Of a stretch of 64,000 bases of DNA, positions 16,408 through 26,727 are shown piece after piece. A model generated the notes under the pieces. It saw nothing but the letters and a program-made list of their open reading frames with translations, was not told the origin of the DNA and did no database searches. The stretch is from positions 216,477 through 280,476 of the forward strand of contig JASVEC010000048.1 in NCBI GenBank assembly GCA_030770535.1. Direction: 5' to 3'. How positions within the stretch are numbered: the first letter of the stretch is position 1; each line of letters starts with the position of its first letter. Position numbers and translations under genes: made by a program. The stretch is from Batkoa obscura. Lineage: Eukaryota > Entomophthoromycota > Entomophthoromycetes > Entomophthorales > Batkoaceae.

Positions 16408-18855
16408 CTAAAAGTGGATACCAAGCTTTTGCGCTTGTTGGATGGCAGAAGGATACCCAAGGGAGGCAGACTTGATGAGCATTTCCCTTGCTAAAAGAGG
16501 ATTACGTGATGTACCTCTACCAGCTGCATACGCTGCAAACAGATGGTAATATCCCTTACGATTCCCAAGCTCAGCCGACCTTTTAAAATAGCTGAATGCT
16601 TTTACCATATCTAAATTAGGATTATCACTGTCTCTATAAACCAAGCCTAGTAAATCCAAAGCATCAGAATCATCTGCTGCAGCAGCCCTCTCAAGGTGAA
16701 AGGTAGCTAAGGGTATATTCTTTTCAACCACCCTTTCTTGACCCCAGAAGTAATAGTAACCTAAAAAGTAATCCGCGCGGGTATAGCCATATCTTTGTAA
16801 TTCTGTAAACTTATCAAACGCCTCTTGGTTCCTTCTTTCATTATGATCAATCACTGCTTGTTCCATTAATTCTAATGGATCTTGGAGAAGGGATGCTACA
16901 TTTTCCCCTTCTAATATATCCGTACGATCTGTCTCATGTTCTCCAAATTGTGAATTTTCCAAGGATCGCAAGCCTCTTGCTTGGAAAGAGGTATTTGGAG
17001 ATGCATCTGCTGGCGGACTGATAGGGTAATCAAAAGTACCATTTGAATTGTTATTTATCATGGGTGACTGGTTATATTGACTATATACGCTCCTATATTC
17101 AGCGGCACTTCCAGGGGGTGATTGTAAAGGAGTAGTTGCTCTAGGTTGATTGTTAATATTCCCTTGATCATTTAAATTATTATGAAATGGGTAACTATAA
17201 GAGCTAGTAGTTCTATGTTCGCTATTTGTATTACTAGAATGTGGTTGTGTAAAATATCCACTATCAACCTGATAGTTTGAATTTCTAGCATCAGTAGAAC
17301 CGTTAGATGAAGGAACATAATGAACGTTGGCAGAAGTTCCAATTTTTACATGCTGTATTTGGTTAGTGATTTTAGCAACCTCATCATTTGTGTGATTATT
17401 TTTATTTTCCAAATATGAGGTTTGTGTGCTCATTAAAGAACCTGGAGGAGTTTTTTCCATTGTGGATTCTCTATCAAATTCTTTTGATACAGTTTGATCA
17501 ATATCGTTGATAAGTTGTGCAGCAGTCGGTCTTTTGTTCGTATCTTCATGAAAACATAACTTAATAATAGGCAAAATTAATGGATTTACAATTGTCATAT
17601 CCTCTCTTCCTCCATTAAGAACATATTCTTCAACAGCTTGTCTATCTTTGAAAGATTGATAAGGATAACGCCCAGTCCATAAGGACCATAATACCATCCC
17701 CACACTATACACATCACCTCCTTGTGTAGAAGCAGCATAAGATCTAATTTTCTCTGGAGGAATCCAACGATGCCTATCAGAACCCAAATCAACTACAGGT
17801 ACTGTGTGTATATCTACATCTGTTTCACGACTGAATTCAAACCCTGATATCTTTGCTTTATATTCTGAAGTAACCATGATGCTACTAGTCTTAATATTCT
17901 TATGAAGAATACCAAGATTATGCAAAAAAGCCACCCCTTCAACAATATTTGTAGTCATATTAATCATGACTGGAGTTTCTAAAGTTTGTCCGGAGGCTAA
18001 AACCTCTTTAAGGTTCCCAAGGCTTGCATATTCTGTAATCAAACCAAAGGAAGTGGACTTTTTATGGGTACCATAAAATTTGATGATAAATGGACAAACT
18101 TCGAGTTTCTTTAGAATAGCGACTTGCTTATAAATTTGTGTGAGTACTTTCTTATCATTTAGTGAGCCACGGTAGACCTTTTCTGCTACCTCTACTGATT
18201 TATATATACGTTTATGTACTGCAAAGTTCCTTCCTTGCCTTGGTGATTCTCCCGGTATAACTTTGATTTGTCGGTCAGGTAACTCGAGGCCCTCTAGATT
18301 CATATTTGTAGAAGAATTTACCTCTTGGATTTGACTTAAAAGCTGAGTTCTATCAGCATCGGTACCGTTAACATTCCCTTTCATGTCATCAATATTGTTG
18401 CTAGATAGAGTTAGCGCATTTTCAGTACTAATAAGGGCTTTATCAGATTCTGGACCAGCTGAAAAATTAGCAGAAAGGCTATGTTTCAGTGCAGATAACG
18501 ATTTTTCAATTTCTTGTGATAGTAACAAAAGGGACTTTTTGTAAGTATCTCTTTGAATAAAACGCATAAACATACCCTTGCTAGCAAATTCGGTAAGAAA
18601 TCCAAGGATAGAATCCAAAAGCCTTAAATAATTCGAAAAAGTTAAATAGTAACGTTTATTTTCGAAATAAATGATGTTGGATTCATAAGAATTAATCAAA
18701 TCTTCGACGTATTTATGACTTTGTAATATCTTCCCCTCTAACGTTTTACAAGCTACTTTACTGTGCTTATATTCTTTAAGCATAAGTGTTATACGCCCTT
18801 GTAGATTTTGAGCTTTAAAAAGCAATAGTTTTGTCTCAAACCTTTTATCACTCAT
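16408..18855 (-). CDS. MLKL-like pseudokinase with helical N-terminus and Sel1 repeats
   Basis: An 815-residue protein without introns. Residues 1-130 are strongly helical, with four or so amphipathic helices, like the four-helix-bundle heads of MLKL and HeLo-type proteins. Residues about 205-460 are kinase-like: the ATP lysine is kept (VAEK, K226), HRD is replaced by HKN (318-320, in LHKNIKTSSIMV) and DFG by GFE (338-340, in AKISGFEFSR). Both catalytic aspartates are therefore lost. PPE (366-368) and DVYSVGMVLW are kept, so the fold is likely sound. Residues 460-650 are low-complexity and rich in Ser, Asn and Gln. Residues about 660-815 are three to four Sel1 repeats (for example YFLGYYYFWGQ, ALDLLGLVYRDSD). 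Animal MLKL also carries GFE. A catalytically dead signalling scaffold or cell-death switch is inferred, not shown. Confidence 0.85.
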   Translation of the reverse strand: MSDKRFETKLLLFKAQNLQGRITLMLKEYKHSKVACKTLEGKILQSHKYVEDLINSYESNIIYFENKRYYLTFSNYLRLLDSILGFLTEFASKGMFMRFIQRDTYKKSLLLLSQEIEKSLSALKHSLSANFSAGPESDKALISTENALTLSSNNIDDMKGNVNGTDADRTQLLSQIQEVNSSTNMNLEGLELPDRQIKVIPGESPRQGRNFAVHKRIYKSVEVAEKVYRGSLNDKKVLTQIYKQVAILKKLEVCPFIIKFYGTHKKSTSFGLITEYASLGNLKEVLASGQTLETPVMINMTTNIVEGVAFLHNLGILHKNIKTSSIMVTSEYKAKISGFEFSRETDVDIHTVPVVDLGSDRHRWIPPEKIRSYAASTQGGDVYSVGMVLWSLWTGRYPYQSFKDRQAVEEYVLNGGREDMTIVNPLILPIIKLCFHEDTNKRPTAAQLINDIDQTVSKEFDRESTMEKTPPGSLMSTQTSYLENKNNHTNDEVAKITNQIQHVKIGTSANVHYVPSSNGSTDARNSNYQVDSGYFTQPHSSNTNSEHRTTSSYSYPFHNNLNDQGNINNQPRATTPLQSPPGSAAEYRSVYSQYNQSPMINNNSNGTFDYPISPPADASPNTSFQARGLRSLENSQFGEHETDRTDILEGENVASLLQDPLELMEQAVIDHNERRNQEAFDKFTELQRYGYTRADYFLGYYYFWGQERVVEKNIPLATFHLERAAAADDSDALDLLGLVYRDSDNPNLDMVKAFSYFKRSAELGNRKGYYHLFAAYAAGRGTSRNPLLAREMLIKSASLGYPSAIQQAQKLGIHF

Positions 18856-19624
18856 TTTATCTAATCAATTTAGTTAGCTGAGTTAACTTTAATATCAGTA
18901 TTATTTGAGATTTATAATAATAAATTACCTTCAAATTGACAAAAGAAATCCAAATCTTAGTTATGCTATATAAAAATAAAGGTCCACTTTTACTAAAAAA
19001 ATAAGAAAAAAATAAAGAGCGCTTTCAGAGTTAAAACTAAAAGCAATATTTTAAATTGTCATGATTTGTAAATATTTAAGTCTCTCAAGTAATTTTCGTA
19101 CGATTGGTTGGAAAATGTTCTGTCTAAACCCCAAACAGCATTTTAATGTTCTTTTGTTGAATATTTTGTGAGTATTTTTATTTACTCCTTTTTTCAATTT
19201 CATTGGCTTGAAAAATAGAATTTCACCAATTGTTAATAATATCCCAAAAATACGCTTCAGCTTTTATTGATATTAAAGTTTATATTGTTAGTTGAGATTA
19301 TAGTACAAGTTCATTGAATATATATAAAATAGATCATAAATAATTAAATACAAAATATTAACATAAATCAAAACTTATAAAAATGAAAGTTAGTAAATAT
19401 TTGCATTAAGAAATCCTAAAATACTATGTTCTTATTGAAAATTTAGAATTGTTTATCCCCTATTCATATTAAATAAAGAAGTAACAATGAAATCTAAGAT
19501 TAAAATAATGACATTATGTTGGATAATAATCTGCAATTTATAATGTGTTTTATGTTTTATACACATCGGTAATTCATTGGTTTTATTTTTAGATAAACAA
19601 ATATAATTTACTAAAGATCTATTA
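18856..19624. other. Intergenic gap, promoter side of the pseudokinase gene
   Basis: About 770 bp of AT-rich DNA between the start of the pseudokinase gene and the 3' end of the MCT-type transporter. No gene, RNA or family repeat is seen. Confidence 0.5.
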
Positions 19625-20979
19625 TTAACATTTAATAAAAATAGAATGATATAAATTCCATTTTAAAATTAAGAAAATTAACACTCCACAAAAACTTGAA
19701 AAGGCAGTGAATAAGACCATTGGAGTAAATGGATTAGTAAAATTCTGATTGTTTTCTAAACTCATTAATGCTGCTGCTATCGGTGGTCCACATAAGTTAG
19801 CAATACCACATGATGTGTAGGTTAATCCCATAATACTTGCAATGTTTTCGGTGCCTAGGAACAGAATTAATAAAATCTATAAATAAAAAACAAGCTACAA
19901 GTACCAAATATATCTGGAACAATGGATGGTACTAATGAAGAATAAACACCTGAAACTAAACCAAACAAAATCGAGAATGTAATGATAGAGGTCAAATTAA
20001 AAGCAAATAGCCAGATAAACAAAGAAAAGAAAGTGATCAAAGAAGTAGCTATAATGAATATGTTTAGTTTGCCAAATTTATCAGCCAGTTGACCTAATAA
20101 AATACGCCCAATGGCAGATGTACCGTTTAATAAACCAACAATGATTGAGGCTGTCGCACGGGATAACCCATAATACTCACAATAGATAGGCATCAAAAAT
20201 ATTGGAACTAAAAATCCCAAGTTCTGTATCAAGCCATCAAGCCAAAGTAAACAAAATTTAATATTTAAGCATAACTTAATAATGTTTAATTTGGCATCAT
20301 CTGTATTTCCTTTATCCTTACTTTTGTCAACCCTTAATTTTATAAATGAAGCAAAGATAATACACATAACAAATGAAAAGATAGCAATGATTCTTAGACC
20401 TATTGCTAATCCATAGTTGACAATAAATAACTCAATTATTGGACTTAATACTAAACCTCCGATCCCACTTCCAGATACTGCTATTCCTGTTGCTAAGCCT
20501 CTTTTTTTATCAAACCAATTTGATATTATACTTAAGCATGGTATATATGCTATCGATGAACCTATCCCACTTAAAATACCTTGGGTCAAGTATAAATGCC
20601 ATAGCTAATAACTTTTTTAATGACTGTTACTAATTGTTAACACTAAAATTACTTTTGTTGAAAACGAGGCTAAAATTAAAGCAACAGAAAACAAAGTAGA
20701 CCCTAGATAGATCATAGGACGATAGCCAAATCTATCGGTTAGTTTACCAGATACGAAGCCTAAACCAGCTAATAAAGATAAACTCATTGAACCTACTAGG
20801 GCAAATTTACTTTTATCCTCTACGTTGTCAAACTTTTGTTTCATATATTCATTTAAAAAAATGCCATAACTAAATTGAATGCCTACTAATATAAAATGTA
20901 ATATAAAACTAGCTAATATTATCAGCCACCCATAACCACCATCTACTTTATATTGAAGATTGCTTTTGAAGTTAAACAT
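19625..20979 (-). CDS. Major facilitator transporter of the monocarboxylate (MCT/SLC16-like) family
   Basis: A 12-helix membrane transporter of 418 residues. Three exons, 20979-20653, 20604-19905 and 19854-19625, join in frame and rebuild the conserved segments STKLWHLYLTQGILSGIG and FGTENIASIMGLTYTSCGIA. The MCT signature DGGYGW follows directly after the short N-terminus, and the loop between helices 2 and 3 reads GKLTDRFGYRP. The C-terminal half has the second loop signature LADKFGKLN. Fungal members (Mch/Esbp6-like) carry monocarboxylates, riboflavin or unknown substrates; the substrate is not predictable here. Exons 2 and 3 are separated by an intron of about 50 bp. The C-terminal tail is short. 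Confidence 0.92.
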
Positions 20980-22387
20980 TATAGTGTTCCTTTTTTAGTA
21001 AAAAGGAGATTTTATTTTAGTGTTATAGAATATATCCAGTGATTTTATAGCTCACTTATTTTGTCATTCAGGCTATTTGCCTTTCAATGATAACTTGTTC
21101 TTAACTTTTTCTTTTAAATTTAAATAAGCTATGATTAAATCAAGCTATGAGTATGTTTTTTTTTGGTTTCATTATTTTTTCTATTTTTTAAGCGCTATTT
21201 AAGTGGAAAAATTGTTAGTGAAATTCTTAAACAAAGAAGGCATCCCCATATAGTAATATTTTTATATTTTTTTCACTTATAAAATAAATAAAACTTTATA
21301 AAGTTTAAGAAAATATAGAATATACTTTTTTTCTAGATGTAATTTTTATTTTTGCCATTTTTAAACTTTATAACTTAAAAGCGTAAGGCTAGTATTTTTA
21401 TCAAGTTAAGGCTATATTATAAGAAAACATTCCGTAATTTTTTTTGTATTGACACAACTTTTCACTCTAAATATTGTTTACATATATCTTTAATGATTAT
21501 ATGTATAGCACTTTTTAGACATTAAAGATTTATAACTTTTTTGTTTTGGTTGTATTTTTTCAACTTTAGTAAGATGTTTAAAGTTTTTGATTTTTGAAAT
21601 ATCAAAAAAATACTTAAATTTCCTGCTTATAATAATTTAATTTATAATATTTTTTGTTAAATTGTAATAAAAGGTGAAGATTTTTAATATTTATTTTCTA
21701 TCCACTATATATTTTAATTTTGTAGTTTAAAAATTGATATTGATATCTATCCTTATTGGCTTAATGCAATATTCTCATAAAGTTTAACCTATTTTTTATA
21801 CGTCAACTCACAAACATAATAAACTGAAGTTCAATTTCAAAATTGAGATTAGAGTAAAAAATGTTGATTTTATTGGCTAAAATCAATTGGATTGAGTTTT
21901 CAATTGAGTTCAACTTTAAGCCAACTTTTACTTTAGTAAGTCATACATAATCCTTGAAGATTTTTATCTACCAATGAAATTGCTATGATTTATCTTCTGT
22001 TGGCAACTATTGTTAGCTTATTTTCACGTGAAACAAGCGATTGCTCATTGATAAAAGTTCTAATTTCAACTATTATTGGCTGCAAGGACTGAATTAAACC
22101 AATTATTGTTTCAGGTTTGGCTGATTATTAAGCTTAGACCAGTTAATTGAGTGGGTAAGGAATTTAAAGCGTGAAAATGACAGCTTACAAAGTTACTTCA
22201 GTAAAGCAGAGAAATTTATAAAGGTAAGTGAGTCTTAGATAAAGGACTAAAAATGGTTATTTTAGGCTTTACGAATTTATAGCCTTGCAATTCTGTAGCA
22301 GACGAATTTTATTAATCGTTATTTTGATGAAAGCTTAAGATGTCTAATGAATACAAGCTAATATGAAAAATATTATTAGAAGCAACT
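20980..22387. other. Intergenic gap with one MITE copy
   Basis: About 1.4 kb between divergent genes, the MCT-type transporter (minus) and the HMG-box gene (plus). One family element lies at 21146-21251. The remainder is A/T runs without a supported gene. Confidence 0.5.
21146..21251 (-). mobile_element. MITE-like inverted-repeat element, copy 3
   Basis: About 106 bp in reverse orientation: TATGAGTATGTTTTTTTTTGG at one end and GCATCCCCATA at the other, with the core AAGCGCTATTTAAGTGG between. It stands about 170 bp upstream of the MCT-type transporter start. Confidence 0.8.
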
Positions 22388-22836
22388 ATGGCCAAAATAC
22401 CAACGACTAAGACCTTCCGTCAAAGTGATGGAAAAGAAACCAAGAAAAGAACAAAGAAAGACCCAAATAAGCCTAAACGCGGCCTTTCAGCTTACATGTT
22501 CTTCTCGCAATCCGAAAGAGAGAACGTTATCAAGGAGAATCCTAACATCTCATTCGGTACTCATTACATTTAACTAAATTTTAATCAAACTAATTTTATT
22601 AAGGTGAAATTGGAAAAATCCTTGGACAGAAATGGAAGGGGATGACTCCTGAGGACAAGAAAGTAAGTTAATTTATCTATGTGATAAATAGTATTCTAAT
22701 CTCTGTACTAGCCTTTCGAAGACAAGGCAAAGGAGGATAAAGTACGTTACGAGAAAGAGAAGAAGACATATGATGTAAGTATTTTTAAATTAGTTTAGAT
22801 ATTTTTATTGATTATTAGTCTACTACCACTGCTTGA
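22388..22836 (+). CDS. NHP6: NHP6-type HMG-box chromatin protein
   Basis: A small non-histone chromatin protein of 102 residues that bends DNA and assists FACT-type nucleosome reorganisation. Four exons: 22388-22556, 22604-22662, 22712-22774 and 22819-22836. The joined protein has a basic N-terminal arm ([20 protein letters not shown]) and one HMG box over about residues 28-98, with the expected [20 protein letters not shown]. The C-terminus STTTA after the last intron is short, as in other fungal Nhp6 proteins. All junctions have GT-AG ends and preserve the frame. Confidence 0.95.
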
Positions 22837-24431
22837 ACCTTTATCAGGTGACGCTACAAAGTTTCAACCTTACTATCAATTCAACTACACCCGTACTTCA
22901 TTTGAAAGCCTCTAAATGATTAATTTTTATTATTAAGAATAAACACTTCAAGCTTTTAACTATTTTATCAAGTTATACAACTTTAAATATACTTATCACG
23001 TAAATCTTGGATATCTTCTGATATAACTAATATTGTATGTGCACTATTAAACTGCAAAGGATTAAATTTTAAATTCTTTTAACACTTCTAATAAACATAT
23101 AGGTTTTATGCAACCTAGTTTGATAATGAACAAATCCATGTTAAAAATTTAGGTGTATTATTAAGGATCTAAACTTGGTTTTACTTTGCCAAAGCATATA
23201 TTATATTGAATATAGATATGCTCGATTCAACGCTACTATGGTTGTATTTTGATGTATCAATTTTTTGAGGTTTTTTGTTCAATGTACATATTTACAATGA
23301 ATTTTTACTACAAAGCTTGTAAACTTATAGCAATGCAAAATATAAATATAAATATAGATGAATTCATAAACAAATATTAAAATTTAAATACACTGTTTTG
23401 ATTGATTTCTAATGACATGAATCCCAATGTTTGGCTGTTTTAAAGCTATAATGATAATAAATTAATAAAACTAAACGCAAAGTATCACCTAGGAGTGAGT
23501 TTTTTAGTAGCTTTATGTATATTTACTGTCATACATTTTATATACCCCTTTTAAGGAGCTTATTTTCACTATTTATAATGTAATCAAAGTCTCATTGATT
23601 TAATAGAATTAATGTCCTTCATGTTTTTAGCACTAAGGGTTAATAAAATATATGAGGGTGTTTTTTTGGTTTCATTATTTTTTACATTTTTTAAGCGCTA
23701 TTTGAGTGAAAAGATTGTTAGTAAAATTCTTAAACAAAAAAATACATCCTCATATAGTGTCTATCATATTGAAAGTATAGTAAATTTATAAAAATGTATG
23801 TTATCTAGCTTTTCTCTTGTAGAGTGGTATACTATCAAAATAAAAGATAAAAATGAAGCTTATATAATTAAAAAAATTACTAAATTACAATATACTCAAC
23901 ACTTCTAGTTCAAAAGTCTATCCACTTTATAAGCTTAATTTCAATTATTAATAAATATTGTATATGATATATTTGTCGAATTTACAAAATATAATCTGAA
24001 TAATCATAATAATAGTTTATATGGATTTTCAAATAAAAGTGAAAAATATTTCGACATTATTTATAAAGTTTGTGAAAAGTTTGAAGATGATATATACCCA
24101 AATGTCACATCAGCAATTATAAATTAATCAGGAAAGATAAAACATCAAAGGTTGTGAATATCTTTTAGAAAAGTTTTAAGTAATATTCTCTATGGTTCAT
24201 TTTTCATGAATAATCCTCCTTCTAAATAAAAAGCAGTAAAAGGAGATGCTTAATTTTTCGAAAAGTCATTTTGTTTTATAATCAATATTAAATTTCCAAA
24301 ATAAGAAATTTTGATAAAAATAAAAATAAAACGAAATCATACAAAAGCAAAACTATTACTTTTTAAATTTCTAACATTTTTGTTAAAGAAATTCATTTTT
24401 CGACTGTTACAAAGTTCGTACTATAACCACA
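22837..24431. other. Intergenic gap with one MITE copy and an orphan open stretch
   Basis: About 1.6 kb. One family element lies at 23650-23755. From 23939 to 24127 an open frame of 62 codons without an obvious start ends in CEKFEDDIYPNVTSAIIN; it looks more protein-like than its surroundings and could be a decayed exon. Nothing else is supported. Confidence 0.4.
23650..23755 (-). mobile_element. MITE-like inverted-repeat element, copy 4
   Basis: A 106-bp element in reverse orientation, from ATATGAGGGTGTTTTTTTGG to AATACATCCTCATAT, with the AAGCGCTATTTGAGTG core. The last 15 bases are the same as the right-hand terminal repeat at 1988-2002. Confidence 0.82.
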
Positions 24432-24788
24432 ATGACAAAAGATAAGCCACTCAATCAAGATGATTTTTATTTACCATATCCTAAAATTGTACTTTTATTA
24501 ATTGGGTTAATGCTGCAGTTAGTAACTCAAGTTTTCCCTACATTAACTCCGAGTATTCTGGCGCCCTTAAGAGATTCTTTAGGACAAGAAATTATTCATG
24601 TCATAGTATTTTTGACTGTCTTTATACATGCTCTTGAAGCTATCTATGCTTTTTATTTAGCATCAAACTATGGCAACCGCTCATCTATTTGTATCTTTAA
24701 GTGGACCATATCTACTTTAGTTATAGGATTCCCTTTCCTTTTAGGTTTACGTGAGTCGAATTCTAAATATATTAATAAAAAGAAATAA
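24432..24788 (+). CDS. TMEM254-like (DUF4499) small membrane protein
   Basis: A 118-residue protein with four hydrophobic segments and no intron. The family-typical segment is HALEAIYAFYLASNYG, followed by a last hydrophobic helix ending in FPFLLGLRES and a lysine-rich tail. This matches the TMEM254/DUF4499 pattern, in which a His-x2-Glu-Ala stretch precedes the third helix. Function in this family is unknown; an ER or other endomembrane location is likely from the KKK tail. It lies 131 bp upstream of the leucine-rich-repeat gene in the same direction. Confidence 0.7.
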   Translation: MTKDKPLNQDDFYLPYPKIVLLLIGLMLQLVTQVFPTLTPSILAPLRDSLGQEIIHVIVFLTVFIHALEAIYAFYLASNYGNRSSICIFKWTISTLVIGFPFLLGLRESNSKYINKKK

Positions 24789-24919
24789 AGGCCTTAGTAT
24801 TAAAATAGTTTTCTTATTAATCTTACTTTAAAAATAAAAGTTAATTTTGACCAATCAAAAATATAGTATATATACAAAATAATAGCTACAATCAAGAATT
24901 TACTTTTAGTAAAATCAAA

Positions 24920-26301
24920 ATGCGTCTTACACCAGCTATATTATCTTCCTTTGTAAGTGAGTCATTACAGGATGTTAAAAAGATTGAGTTGAAGGATAAA
25001 GAGATCAATCATGTTGACGATATTTCTTGTTGTGTTAAATTAAATCGTATTGACTTATCATCCAATCAATTTAGAACTGGTCAACAATTAATAGGTCTTC
25101 AATATTGCGAGTCACTTACTTTCTTAAACTTATCTAATAATCAGCTCGAAGATTTATCATTTCTTCCCAAACTTAAGAATTTAGTTACATTGAATTTAGG
25201 TAACAATAGGTTAAGGATATTATCACAACATATAGCGAATTGCGTTGAATTAAAAGCTCTAATTCTTAATAATAATCAATTAAAGACAATTGATAACATC
25301 TTAAGCTTAAAGAATTTGAATAGTTTAGGTACCTTTTTTGCTTTTTATTTTTATTCTTATTTTATTAATGGTTTAGTTTTATCTCATAACGATCTTGAAA
25401 TTATTCCGAATCTTTCAACATTGCCTAACCTTACTAAACTATCGATCTCAAACAACAAGTTGAGAGAATTCCCACCATTAGAGGGTTTAACTCAATTGAA
25501 GGACCTTCGGTTAAACAATAATAAAATAATTTCAGTACCATCTGAGATAATCAATTGCCCATCCTTGGCTATGGTAGGTCTATCAAACAATTTGATTAAA
25601 GACTTTAGGTAATATTATTCCTATTAATTAATACACTATTTTAAAAAAGAAACAAGTTGTTTAGAAACGCTCAAAGAATTACTGAATTTAAAAGAATTAA
25701 CATTATCTGGGAATCCTGTTGAAAAAGAGGAAGGGTATGAGGATAAGGTGAACTGAAATAAAGTTATAAAATTAGTAGCTAATTTTTTATATAGGTTAAA
25801 CAACAACTTCGTAATTTGAGAATCCTCGATAATAAACGATATGATCCAAAATTTTTAGAAAGAAAAGAAAAGATGAATCGTAGAAAAGAGATTGCTAAAA
25901 GAGAATTAGAAGAAAAGCCGGAAAATACTGGATCCAATTTAAACTCTGAATCATCAAAAGTTGAAGGCTCAGACAACGACGAAAAGAAGCCTGCAAATAA
26001 GAAACTTAATACTGAAGCTACAAAGAAAAGTGAACCAAGGAAGTCAATGAGTTTAAGAAATAGCCCTGGCGCTTTCAAAAAAGCTAGATATGATAATAAT
26101 AGAGGAAAAGAAGGTAATAAAAACGAAAATAGAACAAATCATAGAGGAAAACCAGCACCATTTAAAAATAGAAACAACAATCAGGACTTTAAAAAGAGAG
26201 ATGGTAAGCCAACCCAAGGAAAGAATTTCTCTAAACCTATGCCAAAATTGGATAAAAATAAGGGAGCAAAGTCAGATCCTTTCTTTGAGCCAACACTATA
26301 A
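24920..26301 (+). CDS. Leucine-rich-repeat protein with basic, probably nucleolar tail
   Basis: Four exons (24920-25328, 25377-25608, 25657-25747, 25795-26301) join in frame to 412 residues. Residues about 40-250 hold eight or so SDS22-like leucine-rich repeats of about 22 residues (for example LKNLVTLNLGNNRLRIL, LTKLSISNNKLREFPPLEGL), closed by a cap ending LTLSGNP. The C-terminal 170 residues are highly charged, Lys/Arg/Asn-rich and probably disordered (KFLERKEKMNRRKEIAKREL and onward). Repeats of this kind are protein-binding; the basic tail suggests RNA or nucleolar contact, which is inference. I cannot assign a named orthologue. Confidence 0.85.
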
Positions 26302-26727
26302 TATTTTTGGGTTCCAAGATTACTTATTGTTATAGAAATAGACCTTTACAATATATTTTAATTATTGTTATTAGATTTATTGAAATTTGAATATTCAAGA
26401 GTATAATAAATGTAATTATATTAAATTAAACTTATGACAGTATTTTTATAGAATTAAGATATGGGGATATATTTTTTTGTTTAAGAATTTTACTAACAAT
26501 CTTTCCACTCGAATAGCGCTTAAAAAATAGAAAAAATGATGAAGCTAAAAAAAGCACTCCCACATGGTTTTTTAATAATCTGATAAAATCAGCAAACTAT
26601 GAGAGTTGTCACTTTTAATTAAAAGCTTTTATTAAACCTAAAAGTTACTTATAATATATATGACATAAAAGATAATTGAAGTAATAAACATAAAACCAAG
26701 ATTGCATAAATAGACACAAATAAAAAA
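26302..26727. other. Intergenic gap between convergent genes with one MITE copy
   Basis: The 3' flanks of the leucine-rich-repeat gene and the zinc-finger gene meet here. A family element occupies 26460-26565. No gene is seen. Confidence 0.5.
26460..26565 (+). mobile_element. MITE-like inverted-repeat element, copy 5
   Basis: About 106 bp, from TATGGGGATATATTTTTTTG to GCACTCCCACAT. The core reads GAATAGCGCTTAAAAAATAG, slightly diverged. It lies between two convergent genes. Confidence 0.8.
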
